From positions 1-12,368 of the forward strand of contig CALIDR010000255.1 in NCBI GenBank assembly GCA_938022295.1: DNA of 12,368 nucleotides, given 5' to 3'. This stretch comes from an uncultured Burkholderiaceae bacterium. GTDB taxonomy: Bacteria > Pseudomonadota > Gammaproteobacteria > Burkholderiales > Burkholderiaceae_C. Under the pieces are notes generated by a model. That model searched no databases. It was not told the origin of the DNA and was given only the letters and a program-made list of their open reading frames with translations. Positions 1 to 8,852 of the stretch are shown piece after piece (the stretch's first letter is position 1; every line of letters starts with the position of its first letter). The translations under genes and the position numbers were made by a program.

Positions 1-909
1 CTCGACGACCCAGCCGAAGCGGTTCGGCTCGTTCGGGTGCTTCGCCGCGTCGAACCGCTCGTCGAACTCGTGCCAGCGGTAGCCGACGGGGTCGCCCGGG
101 CGCAGGCCCCAGCGCCGCTGGTGCGCGTCGGGCTGCTCGGGCCCCTTGAAGTAGAAGACGAAGTTCTCCTCGCACGTCAGCACGGTGCCCCAGGGCGTAC
201 GGCCGCTCGCGCAGTTGTTGAGGGTGCCGAGCACGACGGTGCCCGCCGGGTCGGCGGCGGTGCGCAGCAGCGCGTGGCCGGCAGCGGGGCCGGTGAACGC
301 GCAAGGCGTGTATGCGGTGACACGGCGTGCGTAGCGCGACGGCAGCACCTGCTGCCAGCGGCCGTCGCGCCACTCGACTTCGACCACCGACAGGCCGTGC
401 GCCGCCTGCGACTTGCGCACCTTCTCGGCGCTCCAGGTCTTCATGCCGTCGGGGTGCAGCAGGCCGTCGTCGGCGTATTCGTGGTTGATCGCGAGCAGCC
501 CGCGGCGGCTGCCGTCGAGCGCGAAGTAGTGGATGCCGTCGTGGTGCATGCCCACTTGCAGCGCCTGCTCGGCCGCGGTGTTCGCCGCGTCGGGGCGGAA
601 CGCCGGCATCGCACCGGCCACGCCCACCGGGTCGCCCCACGGCACGATCACCTGCGTCACGTAGCCTTCGGGCACGGTGACGGTGTCGGCGGTCGACACC
701 GGCACGCCCTTGAAGCCCAGCAGCGGCTGCCCGGCGCCGCTGACCGTCGCGCAGCCCGCGAGGCCGCCGGCCAGCGGCGCGAGCAGGCCGCTCACCGCCA
801 TGCCGAGCCCGCCGCGCAGCACGGTGCGCCGCGCCGGATCGGACACGTCGTGGATGCTCGGGTTGGGCGAGCGGTTGCTGTCTTCCAGCGTCGCGAAGTC
901 CTTGGCCAT
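1..909 (-). CDS. PhoX-family phosphatase (DUF839), N-terminal part, runs off left edge
   Basis: Only the first 303 codons are in the window; PhoX proteins are usually about 600-700 residues, so the C-terminal half lies beyond position 1. The N-terminus has a twin-arginine segment (A26-R27-R28-T-V-L-R) and a hydrophobic stretch ending in a lipobox-like L50-A-G-C53. This suggests Tat export and possibly lipid anchoring. Family-typical segments follow: INHEY (141-145), NNCASGRTPWGT (231-242) and CEENF (246-250). The Glu pair E247/E248 probably corresponds to metal-binding glutamates of PhoX. Members are calcium- and iron-dependent periplasmic phosphomonoesterases that release phosphate from organic esters; many DUF839 proteins are untested, so activity is inferred. 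The ATG at 909 is preceded by GGAG nine bases upstream, inside the end of the CoA-transferase gene. The gap between the genes is 6 bp, so co-transcription and translational coupling are likely. No separate promoter is visible. Confidence 0.9.
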   Translation of the reverse strand, partial: MAKDFATLEDSNRSPNPSIHDVSDPARRTVLRGGLGMAVSGLLAPLAGGLAGCATVSGAGQPLLGFKGVPVSTADTVTVPEGYVTQVIVPWGDPVGVAGAMPAFRPDAANTAAEQALQVGMHHDGIHYFALDGSRRGLLAINHEYADDGLLHPDGMKTWSAEKVRKSQAAHGLSVVEVEWRDGRWQQVLPSRYARRVTAYTPCAFTGPAAGHALLRTAADPAGTVVLGTLNNCASGRTPWGTVLTCEENFVFYFKGPEQPDAHQRRWGLRPGDPVGYRWHEFDERFDAAKHPNEPNRFGWVVE

Positions 910-915
910 GGCAGA

Positions 916-2112
916 TCACTCCGGCTTGCGGCGCATCGCCCCGAGCACGGCTTCGGTGTGCTCGCCGAGCGCCGGCGCCAGGCTCGGAATCGTCCCCGGC
1001 GTGCGTGACAGTTTCGGGACGACGCCCGGCACGTCGAGCGCCAGGCCGTCGGGCAGCGTGATGCGTTCGATCATCCCGCGGGCGCGGTAGTGCGGGTCGG
1101 CGGCGATGTCGGCCACCGTGTAGATGCGCCCGACCGGCACGCTCGCCGCTTGCAGCGCGGCGACCACCTCGGCCACCGGGCGCCTCGACGTCCAGGCCTC
1201 GATCGCGGCGTCGATCTCGCCCACGCGCGGCACGCGGCCGGCGTTGGTCGCGAGCCCGGGGTCGTCGGCGAGGTCGGGCCGGTCGACGGCGCGCATCAGG
1301 CGCTTGAAGATCGAGTCGCCGTTGCCGCCGATCACGACCCTCCCGTCGGCGCAGCGATACGCGTTGGACGGCGCGATGCCCGGCAGCGCCGAGCCGGCCG
1401 GCTGGCGCACGGCGCCGAACGCGCTGTACTCGGGCAGCAGGCTTTCCATGCAGTTGAAGACCGCCTCGTACAGCGCGACGTCGACCACCTGCCCGCGCCC
1501 TTTCGGCGCCTGCAGGGACACGTCCCGCTGGCGCGCCTGCAGCGCGAGCAGCACGCCGATCACGCCGTGCAGCGCGGCGAGCGTGTCGCCGAGGCTGACG
1601 CCGGCGCGCACCGGCGCGCGGCCCGGCTCGCCCATCAGGTGGCGCAGGCCGCCCATCGCCTCGGCGACGACGGCGAAGCCGGGCAGGTCGCGGTACGGGC
1701 CGCTTTGGCCGTAGCCGCTGATGCGCACCATGATCAGGCCCGGGTTCGCCTCGCTCAGCGTGTCGTAGCCCAGGCCCCACTTCTCGAGCGTGCCGGGCTT
1801 GAAGTTCTCGATCAGCACGTCGCACTCGGCCGCCAGCGCGCGCACCGCGGCCCGGCCCTCGTCGGTGCGCAGGTCGAGCACGACGCTTTGCTTGCCGCGG
1901 CTTTGCACCTGCCACCACACGCTGGTGCCGTCGTGCAGCAGCCGCCACAGGCGCAGCGGGTCGCCGTCGGGCGGCTCGACCTTGATCACGGTGGCGCCGA
2001 AGTCGGCGAGCGTCTTGCCGACGAACGGGCCGGCGATCAGCTGGCCGAGTTCGAGCACCTTCAGGCCCGCCAGCGGCGGGGCGGTCGTCGCAGTCGTCGA
2101 TCGGGTGTTCAT
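916..2112 (-). CDS. CaiB/BaiF family (family III) CoA-transferase
   Basis: A 398-residue protein, the normal length for family III acyl-CoA transferases, which move CoA between carboxylic acids through an aspartyl-CoA thioester. The N-terminal Rossmann-like part is clear: LKVLELGQLIAGPF (17-30), ADFGATVIKVE (36-46), the GD that follows at 50-51, and LIENFKPGTLEKWGLGY (100-116). The conserved G-D-T in SLGDTLAALHG (173-183) places the likely catalytic aspartate at D176, matching Asp169 of Frc/CaiB. GQVVDVALYEAVF (207-219) is also typical. The acid substrate cannot be read from the sequence; formyl, succinyl, carnitine, racemase-like and aromatic-acid relatives all share these motifs. The ATG at 2112 lies 29 bp after the rlmJ stop. 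It has no good Shine-Dalgarno match but starts exactly where the family begins. The frame stays open upstream to 2412, but that stretch is Ala/Arg-rich antiparallel-free shadow of the rlmJ coding sequence in another frame. Confidence 0.95.
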   Translation of the reverse strand: MNTRSTTATTAPPLAGLKVLELGQLIAGPFVGKTLADFGATVIKVEPPDGDPLRLWRLLHDGTSVWWQVQSRGKQSVVLDLRTDEGRAAVRALAAECDVLIENFKPGTLEKWGLGYDTLSEANPGLIMVRISGYGQSGPYRDLPGFAVVAEAMGGLRHLMGEPGRAPVRAGVSLGDTLAALHGVIGVLLALQARQRDVSLQAPKGRGQVVDVALYEAVFNCMESLLPEYSAFGAVRQPAGSALPGIAPSNAYRCADGRVVIGGNGDSIFKRLMRAVDRPDLADDPGLATNAGRVPRVGEIDAAIEAWTSRRPVAEVVAALQAASVPVGRIYTVADIAADPHYRARGMIERITLPDGLALDVPGVVPKLSRTPGTIPSLAPALGEHTEAVLGAMRRKPE

Positions 2113-2141
2113 GCGCCGATGGTAGGCCGGCGCCCGGGGGA

Positions 2142-2993
2142 TCAGCCGCCCGCGGTTTCGAGCCCGAAGCGCGCGCCCGGCATCTGGCCGAGCCGCTGCA
2201 CGAGCACCGGCAGCGCCTGCGCGAGCGCCGCGTGCAGCGTGTGCGGCGGGTTGACGACGAACACGCCGCTGCCGGTCATCCCGAAGCCGCCCGGCTGCGG
2301 CGCGGCCACGTGCAGCGTCGCGTGCAGCCAGCCCTTGGGCGCGTCCTTGGCGGCGGCCTTCAGCCGCCGCGGCAGCTGCGCCGCCTCGACGAGGGCGACC
2401 TGCGGATGCCACACGATCACGGTGCCGGTGGCGAAGCGCTGCAGCGCCTCGCGCACCGCAGCGACGACCTGCGCGTAGTCGGTCTTCAGCTCGTAGCTCG
2501 GGTCGATCAGCACCACGCCGCGGCGCGACGGCGGCGGCAGCTCGCGCGCCAGCGCGCCGAAGCCGTCGTCGAGCGCCACCTCGGCGTGCGGCCGCGCGCC
2601 GACGTAGGCGGCGAGGATGCGGCAGTCAGTCGGGTGGCGCTCGTGCAGCCGCAGGCGGTCGGCCGGGCGCAGCAGCATCAGCGCGAACGCCGGGGATCCG
2701 GGGTACTGGGTGAGCGCCCCGCCGCCGTTGAACTCGCGCACCAGCGCGACGTAGTCGGCCAGCGGCGGCGGCAGGTCCGGGGCGTCCCACAGCCGGCCGA
2801 TGCCGGTCTCGAACTCGCCCTTCTTGCGCGCGTAGCCGCTCTCGAGCGAATAGCCGCCGGCACCGGCGTGAGTGTCGAGGTAGGTGAACGGCTTGTCCTT
2901 CTGCAGCATCCACCGCAGCACGTGGACGAGCACGACGTGCTTCAGCACGTCGGCGTGGTTGCCGGCGTGGAAGGCGTGGCGGTAGGCGAGCAT
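2142..2993 (-). CDS. rlmJ: 23S rRNA (adenine(2030)-N6)-methyltransferase RlmJ
   Basis: A 283-residue protein, close to the 280 of E. coli RlmJ. RlmJ methylates N6 of A2030 in 23S rRNA using S-adenosylmethionine and acts in the cytoplasm on protein-free rRNA during ribosome assembly. Diagnostic segments are MLAYRHAFHAGNHADVLKH (1-19), the SAM-binding YLDTHAGAGGY (38-48), the YPGSP loop (97-101) and the catalytic motif IDPSY (163-167). D164 falls at the same position as the catalytic Asp164 of E. coli; the motif reads DPSY rather than DPPY. The ATG at 2993 is correct by family alignment. No Shine-Dalgarno is visible, but a TACAGT -10-like hexamer ends 5 bases before the ATG, so the transcript may be leaderless. 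It is the first gene of a likely operon with the CoA-transferase and phoX-like genes, and it diverges from the flavin oxidoreductase. Confidence 0.96.
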   Translation of the reverse strand: MLAYRHAFHAGNHADVLKHVVLVHVLRWMLQKDKPFTYLDTHAGAGGYSLESGYARKKGEFETGIGRLWDAPDLPPPLADYVALVREFNGGGALTQYPGSPAFALMLLRPADRLRLHERHPTDCRILAAYVGARPHAEVALDDGFGALARELPPPSRRGVVLIDPSYELKTDYAQVVAAVREALQRFATGTVIVWHPQVALVEAAQLPRRLKAAAKDAPKGWLHATLHVAAPQPGGFGMTGSGVFVVNPPHTLHAALAQALPVLVQRLGQMPGARFGLETAGG

Positions 2994-2998
2994 GGCGC

Positions 2999-3004
2999 AC
3001 TGTA
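2999..3004 (-). promoter_or_regulatory. -10-like hexamer of rlmJ (possible leaderless start)
   Basis: On the minus strand TACAGT (4 of 6 to TATAAT) ends 5 bases before the rlmJ ATG. No purine-rich ribosome binding site lies between them. I see no convincing -35 element 16-18 bases upstream, so this is a weak call based on position. Confidence 0.3.
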
Positions 3005-3079
3005 GCCGCGCGGTGCGCCAGCGACCCGGGACGGTTGCGGGTACGCTCGCGGGCTTTGCCGGCCTTTCCCTGCACCTCC

Positions 3080-4180
3080 ATGCCCACGCTCTTCGACCCG
3101 ATCCGTGTCGGCGCCCTCGACCTCGCGACGCGTATCGTCATGGCCCCGCTGACGCGCAACCGCGCCCCGGGCCAGATGCCCAACGCGCTGATGGCGCAGT
3201 ACTACGCCCAGCGCGCCGACCCCGCCACCGGCGCGGCGCTGATCGTCACCGAGGCCACGCCGGTGTGCCCCGAGGGCCACGGCTATCTCGACACGCCGGG
3301 CCTGCACAGCGACGAACAGGTCGCCGCCTGGCGCCAAGTGACCGACGCCGTGCACGCGCGTGGCGCGAAGATCGTCGTCCAGCTCTGGCACGTCGGGCGC
3401 ATCTCGCACGTCTCGCTGCAGCCTGGTGGCGCGGCACCGGTGTCGTCCACCGCGCGCGCGGCGCGCACGAAGACGTTCACCCGCGACGGCTTCGTGCCGT
3501 GTTCGCCGCCGCGCGCGCTCGCCACCGAGGAGATCCCGGGCGTCGTCGAAGCCTTCCGCGCCGCGGCGCGGCGCGCGCTCGACGCCGGCTTCGACGGCGT
3601 CGAGGTGCACGGCGCCAACGGCTACCTGATCGACCAGTTCCTGCGCGACAGCATCAACGACCGCACCGACGCCTACGGCGGCCCGGTGGCGAATCGCATC
3701 CGCCTGCTGCGCGAGGTGATGACCGCCGTGGCCGGCGAGATCGGCGGCGCGCGCACGGGCCTGCGGCTGAGCCCGGTGACGCCGTCCAACGACGCCGGGC
3801 TCGACAGCGACCCGCAAGGCCTGTTCGAGGCGGCGGTCGAGTCGCTCGCGCCGCTGCATCTCGCCTACCTGCACGTGATCGAGGGCCAGACCGGCGGGCC
3901 GCGCGACGTGGCGCCGTTCGACTACGCCGCGCTGCGCCGCCGCTTCGCCGGCGCGTGGATGGTCAACAACGGCTACACGCGGCAGATGGCGCTCGACGCG
4001 GTGGCCTCGTGCGCTGCCGACCTCGTCGCCTTCGGCAAGCAGTTCATCGCCAATCCCGACCTCGGCCTGCGGCTGAAGCTCGACGCGCCGCTGAACGCGC
4101 TCGACACGTCGACGCTGTACGGCGGTGGCGCGCACGGCTATACCGACTACCCGCCGCTGGCCGCCGCGCCGGCGCGCTAG
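3080..4180 (+). CDS. Old yellow enzyme family NADH:flavin oxidoreductase (NemA/XenB-like)
   Basis: A 366-residue protein, the same size as E. coli NemA (365). It is a TIM-barrel FMN enzyme that reduces activated C=C bonds (enones, maleimides) and often nitro compounds with NAD(P)H in the cytoplasm. Visible motifs are the N-terminal LFDPIRVGALDLATRIVMAPLTRNR (4-28), the FMN-facing IVVQLWHVGRISH (98-110), VHGANGYLIDQFLRD (176-190) with the substrate-binding H177 and N180 and proton donor Y182, NDRTDAYGG (193-201), the C-terminal phosphate-binding VAFGKQFIANPDL (316-328), and YGGGAHGYTDYP (347-358). The ATG at 3080 is chosen because the family begins here; a TTG at 3035 in frame would add 15 unrelated residues. 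There is no clear ribosome binding site. It is divergent from rlmJ (86-bp gap) and shares its last four bases with the convergent MOSC gene. The physiological substrate is unknown. Confidence 0.95.
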   Translation: MPTLFDPIRVGALDLATRIVMAPLTRNRAPGQMPNALMAQYYAQRADPATGAALIVTEATPVCPEGHGYLDTPGLHSDEQVAAWRQVTDAVHARGAKIVVQLWHVGRISHVSLQPGGAAPVSSTARAARTKTFTRDGFVPCSPPRALATEEIPGVVEAFRAAARRALDAGFDGVEVHGANGYLIDQFLRDSINDRTDAYGGPVANRIRLLREVMTAVAGEIGGARTGLRLSPVTPSNDAGLDSDPQGLFEAAVESLAPLHLAYLHVIEGQTGGPRDVAPFDYAALRRRFAGAWMVNNGYTRQMALDAVASCAADLVAFGKQFIANPDLGLRLKLDAPLNALDTSTLYGGGAHGYTDYPPLAAAPAR

Positions 4181-4770
4181 CGCCCGGGCCGCACGCGGAC
4201 GCGGAACAGCTCGCCGATCGAGACCTCGCGCGCGCCGGGGCGCAGCGCGAACGCCTCCCCGGCGGCGAGCCGCCCCGGCACGACGACCTGCAGGTAGAAG
4301 CCGCAATGGCCCGACTGCGCCATCATCTTCGACGCCTGGCGGAAGCCCATCGCGGCATCGAACTTGGCGCAAGGGAACCGCGGCTCGCTGACGGCGAGCT
4401 CGACGCCGCCTTCGAAGCACAGCCGGTCGCCGACGAACGCGTCGGCCTCGGTGAGGCCGACGAGCGTCAGGTTCTCGCCGAAGGCGCCTGGCGGCAGCGG
4501 CTCGTCCCACAGCGCGACGCCCGCCTGCGCGCGCAGCGTGCGCCAGACCGGGTAGTGCTCGGACGCAAACGCGTAGACAGCCTTCGACAGGCCGCCGTGC
4601 ACCGAGGGGTCGGCCTGTTCGTCGCCGTCGAGGCCGAGCGCGCGCACCTCGACGGCACCGGCTGCCGGCGCCTTGCCGATCGCGCTGGCCACGCGCCGCG
4701 CGCCGACGGTCACCAGCCGCGTGCGGCCGGTGTTGACGCTGACGACGGTGCCGCGGACGACGGGGGCCAT
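4177..4770 (-). CDS. MOSC domain-containing protein (YiiM-like)
   Basis: A 197-residue stand-alone MOSC (molybdenum cofactor sulfurase C-terminal) protein, slightly shorter than E. coli YiiM. Motifs are the conserved LGLDGDEQADPSVHGGLSKAVYAF (45-68), ALWDEPLPPGAFGENLTLVGL (87-106) and the conserved cysteine C134 in SEPRFPCAKF (128-137), which in MOSC proteins is thought to bind or carry sulfur near the molybdenum cofactor. GHCGFYLQVVVPG (154-166) is also typical. YiiM relatives bind molybdenum cofactor and reduce N-hydroxylated compounds such as 6-hydroxylaminopurine, so a detoxification role is plausible but not shown. The ATG at 4770 fits the family start. The gene is divergent from pckG across a 281-bp region, and its TAG stop overlaps the TAG of the flavin oxidoreductase. 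No molybdenum-cofactor genes are seen nearby. Confidence 0.92.
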   Translation of the reverse strand: MAPVVRGTVVSVNTGRTRLVTVGARRVASAIGKAPAAGAVEVRALGLDGDEQADPSVHGGLSKAVYAFASEHYPVWRTLRAQAGVALWDEPLPPGAFGENLTLVGLTEADAFVGDRLCFEGGVELAVSEPRFPCAKFDAAMGFRQASKMMAQSGHCGFYLQVVVPGRLAAGEAFALRPGAREVSIGELFRVRVRPGR

Positions 4771-5051
4771 GACGCGCGGGTCGGATCGGGTGGGCGAAGA
4801 ACGAGGCCGAAAGGCGATCGATTGTCACGCCGCCTTTGACCTGACCCCGGACTCCGGTGGTTACGGCCCCATTACACTGCCGCGACAATCGCCCCCCGGC
4901 GTTCGAAGCGGCGCCGGTGTACCTCGCTGTAACCGCCCGCCCGTTCGACCGCCGGACGGCATGGGCCAGTTCCGGCCGGCCTGCCTCCCGTGCCTCTGCA
5001 GGCCCCGCACCCGGCGCTGCCCCATTCCGTTTCGCACCTCCTGGAGACGTC
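4771..5051. promoter_or_regulatory. Divergent control region between the MOSC gene and pckG
   Basis: A 281-bp gap with no convincing gene. It contains an 8-bp inverted repeat CGATTGTC (4819-4826) / GACAATCG (4884-4891), an 11-bp perfect palindrome CCGGACTCCGG (4847-4857), a -10-like TACACT (4873-4878) facing pckG, and a leader hairpin CCGGCG (4896-4901) / CGCCGG (4912-4917) with a 10-nt loop. A TTGACC at 4836-4841 looks like a -35 element, but it is 31 bp from TACACT; at normal spacing only a poor GGTTAC follows. If transcription starts near 4885, pckG has a leader of about 165 nt. Regulation of pckG by a repressor or activator here is inference. Confidence 0.45.
5043..5046 (+). promoter_or_regulatory. 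Ribosome binding site of pckG
   Basis: GGAG sits 5 bases before the ATG at 5052. This supports that start over the in-frame upstream extension, which reaches back to about 4857 without family similarity. Confidence 0.7.
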
Positions 5052-6923
<1,872 letters not shown>

Positions 6924-6931
6924 GCGCAGGC

Positions 6932-7708
6932 ATGCGCATCCAGCTGCTGTCGGACCTGCACCTGGAGAGCGAAGACTTCGATCCCCGGCCGGCGCCGGGG
7001 GCCGATCTGCTCGTGCTCGCCGGCGACATCGACAGCACCTGGTTCGGCTACGAGCGCTTCGCGGGCTGGCCGGTGCCGGTGCTCGTCGTGGCCGGCAACC
7101 ACGAGTTCGACGGCCGCGACCTCGAGACCGCGTGGCCCGCGCTGCGCGAGCGCTGCGCCGCGCTCGGGCTGACGCTGCTCGAGCGCGAGACCTGGCGCTG
7201 GACGGCGCCCGACGGCACGCGGCTGCGCGTCGTGGCCACCGTGCGCTGGTGCGACTTCGACCTCTTCGGCCCCCGCGAGCGGCCGCGTGCGCTGCGCGCC
7301 GCGGTGTACTTCGCCAACGTGATGCGCGCGCGCCGCGACGGCCGACTGTTCGACGCCCCGGCGGTGCGCGAGGAAGGGCTCGCCTGCCGGCGCTGGCTCG
7401 AGGCCGCGCTCGCCGAGCCGGCCGCGCCCGGCGAGCGCACCGTCGTCGTCACCCACTTCGCGCCGAGCCTGGCGAGCATGGACCCGCGCTACGGCGCGCA
7501 GCCGACGACGGCGAGCTTCTGCAACGCCGACGACGACCTGCTGCCCGCGGCCGACCTGTGGCTGCACGGGCACCTGCACTGCCGCTTCGACTACGTCGTC
7601 GCGCACCCCGGCGGCCGCACGACGCGCGTCGTCTCGCACGCGCGCGGCATCGTCGCCAAGGGCGAGACCGAAGGCCACGACCCGCTGCGGCTGGTCGAGC
7701 TCGTCTGA
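6932..7708 (+). CDS. Calcineurin-like metallophosphoesterase
   Basis: A 258-residue protein of the calcineurin-like (Metallophos) superfamily, which hydrolyses phosphomonoesters or phosphodiesters with a two-metal centre. All metal-binding blocks are present: SDLHLE (7-12, D8 and H10), GDID (31-34, D32), GNHEFD (55-60, N56 and H57), VVVTHFAPS (171-179, H175) and LHGHLHCRFDY (211-221, H214 and H216). There is no signal peptide or membrane segment, so it is probably cytoplasmic. The substrate cannot be deduced. The ATG at 6932 is 8 bp after the pckG stop in another reading frame, with only a weak AGG one base before the ATG's C-flank, so translational coupling to pckG is likely. The frame is open far upstream because it runs as a shadow through pckG, but similarity starts exactly at MRIQLLSDLHLE. 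Confidence 0.93.
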   Translation: MRIQLLSDLHLESEDFDPRPAPGADLLVLAGDIDSTWFGYERFAGWPVPVLVVAGNHEFDGRDLETAWPALRERCAALGLTLLERETWRWTAPDGTRLRVVATVRWCDFDLFGPRERPRALRAAVYFANVMRARRDGRLFDAPAVREEGLACRRWLEAALAEPAAPGERTVVVTHFAPSLASMDPRYGAQPTTASFCNADDDLLPAADLWLHGHLHCRFDYVVAHPGGRTTRVVSHARGIVAKGETEGHDPLRLVELV

Positions 7709-7709
7709 C

Positions 7710-7722
7710 GCCGGCGGCCGGC
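7710..7722. repeat. Short palindrome after the phosphoesterase gene
   Basis: GCCGGC-G-GCCGGC is a perfect 13-bp inverted repeat starting 2 bp after the stop codon. It could fold as a 5-bp stem with a 3-nt loop. No T-run follows, so it is at best a weak or attenuating terminator between the phosphoesterase and usp genes. Confidence 0.35.
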
Positions 7723-7770
7723 TGCCGCGCCCGTGTCACACTCGCGCCCGCACGACATTCCACCCACGAG

Positions 7771-7775
7771 AGGAG
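7771..7775 (+). promoter_or_regulatory. Strong ribosome binding site of the universal stress protein gene
   Basis: AGGAG within GAGAGGAGAGCC lies 5 bases before the ATG at 7781. It rules out the in-frame ATG at 7733, whose extra 16 residues do not belong to the family. Confidence 0.8.
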
Positions 7776-7780
7776 AGCCG

Positions 7781-8203
7781 ATGAAGATCCTGGTCGCCGT
7801 CGACGGCAGCCCGTTCACCAAGCGCATGCTCGCCTACCTCGCGGCGCACGACGAGTGGCTCGGGCCGACGCAGCAGTACACGCTGCTGCACGTGGTGCCC
7901 GCGGTGCCGCCGCGCGCGGCGGCCGTGCTCGACCGCGAGCTGCTGAAGAACTACTACGAGGAAGAGGGCGAGAAGGTCTTCAAGCCGATCCGCGCCTTCT
8001 TCAAGAAGCAGGGCATCGAGGCGGACTACGTGCTCAAGGTCGGCCACGCCGCCGAGACGATCGCCGCCGTGGCCGACAAGGGCGACTACGACCTGCTGAT
8101 GATGGGCTCGCACGGCCACGGGGCGCTGGGCAACCTCGTGATGGGGTCGGTCGCCACCAAGGTGATGGCCCACTGCAAGACGCCGCTGCTGCTGGTGCGC
8201 TGA
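7781..8203 (+). CDS. Universal stress protein, UspA family, ATP-binding type
   Basis: A 140-residue single-domain Usp protein. It begins with the family strand MKILVAVDGSP (1-11, D8 expected near adenine) and ends with the nucleotide-binding signature G-2X-G-9X-G-S: G109, G112, G122, S123 in MMGSHGHGALGNLVMGSVATKV (107-128). The final strand TPLLLVR (134-140) is also typical. Presence of the full signature suggests the ATP-binding class, as in MJ0577, rather than the UspA type that does not bind ATP. Usp proteins are cytoplasmic dimers linked to survival under starvation or oxidative stress; the specific role here is unknown. The gene follows the phosphoesterase by 72 bp and has its own strong ribosome binding site, so it could be the third gene of the pckG unit or separately transcribed. 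It converges on the tetR gene. Confidence 0.95.
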   Translation: MKILVAVDGSPFTKRMLAYLAAHDEWLGPTQQYTLLHVVPAVPPRAAAVLDRELLKNYYEEEGEKVFKPIRAFFKKQGIEADYVLKVGHAAETIAAVADKGDYDLLMMGSHGHGALGNLVMGSVATKVMAHCKTPLLLVR

Positions 8204-8211
8204 AGGCACAC

Positions 8212-8234
8212 ACCGCCGGCGGCCGCGCGGCGGT
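8212..8234. terminator. Hairpin in the convergent gap between usp and tetR
   Basis: ACCGCCG (8212-8218) pairs with CGGCGGT (8228-8234), a perfect 7-bp stem with a 9-nt loop that fills most of the 34-bp gap between two convergent stop codons. It could act as a bidirectional terminator. There is no U-tract on either strand, so intrinsic termination would be weak. Confidence 0.45.
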
Positions 8235-8237
8235 CGA

Positions 8238-8846
8238 TCAGCGGGCGTTCAGGCCGTCGAAGCAGGTGCTGAGCACCATCTCGACGATGCGCTCGTCGTC
8301 GTACTGCCCGGTGCTCTTCAGCAGCGGCGGCACCGGGTCGCAGGCGCGCGCGTACAGCGTGTAGAGCACGACCTCGGGCGGCAGCGCGGGGTTGAGGTCG
8401 CCGTCGCGCTGGGCCTGCACGATCAGCTCGCCCAGGCGCTCGCTGACCTCGTTGAGCCGGTCCAGGTATTCGCGGTGCTGCAGCAGCGCGCTGCGCAGCG
8501 TCGAGTTCTGCGACGGCAGCGCCGGCATCTCGCCGGCCAGCTGCACCTGCAGCGTCCAGCGCACGACGGCGCGCAGCCGCTCGGCCGCGCGCGGCAGCAG
8601 CCGCACGGCGTCGCTGTCGAGGTAGGCGCGGGCGCGGTTGAGCACGCGCACCATCGCCGCCGCGGCGAGCTCCTCCTTCGACGGGAAATGCTTGTACAGG
8701 CTCGCCTTCGCGATGCCGACGTCGGCCGCGACCTCGTCGACCGTCATCGCCTCGAAGCCCTTCTCGGCGAGCAGGCGGTTGACGGCGGAGACGATCGCGT
8801 CTTCGCGCGCTTGCAGCATCTGCTGCCGGAACGACAACCTCGCCAT
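8238..8846 (-). CDS. TetR/AcrR family transcriptional regulator
   Basis: A 202-residue protein, standard for TetR regulators. The N-terminal DNA-binding domain is clear: REDAIVSAVNRLLAEKGFEA (14-33), then the helix-turn-helix TVDEVAADVGIAKASLYKHF (35-54), followed by PSKEEL (55-60). The C-terminal part (about 70-202) is helical ligand-binding and dimerisation sequence with no recognisable ligand signature. The family usually represses itself or a neighbour and releases DNA when a small ligand binds. The ATG at 8846 lacks any ribosome binding site; a TACAAT -10 hexamer ends 6 bases before it, which suggests a leaderless transcript. A perfect 15-bp palindrome at 8867-8881 overlaps the expected -35 region and is a candidate autorepression site. 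No efflux pump or enzyme gene lies directly divergent, so its target outside itself is not apparent. Confidence 0.93.
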   Translation of the reverse strand: MARLSFRQQMLQAREDAIVSAVNRLLAEKGFEAMTVDEVAADVGIAKASLYKHFPSKEELAAAAMVRVLNRARAYLDSDAVRLLPRAAERLRAVVRWTLQVQLAGEMPALPSQNSTLRSALLQHREYLDRLNEVSERLGELIVQAQRDGDLNPALPPEVVLYTLYARACDPVPPLLKSTGQYDDERIVEMVLSTCFDGLNAR

Positions 8847-8852
8847 AGCGGG

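Noticed and set aside
37..1008. A 323-codon open frame on the plus strand opposite the PhoX gene
   Set aside because: The minus strand encodes clear PhoX motifs; the plus frame is a compositional shadow rich in Arg/Ala/Val/His.
2113..2412. N-terminal extension of the CoA-transferase
   Set aside because: Would overlap rlmJ by about 270 bp and adds Ala/Arg-rich sequence with no family match.
1090..2478. A 462-codon open frame on the plus strand opposite the CoA-transferase
   Set aside because: No domain, biased composition, and it overlaps well-supported minus-strand genes.
3035..3079. TTG start for the flavin oxidoreductase
   Set aside because: The extra 15 residues do not belong to the family; the ATG at 3080 aligns with NemA-like proteins.
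4857..5051. Upstream in-frame extension of pckG
   Set aside because: The ribosome binding site and family start both point to 5052; the extension has no similarity.
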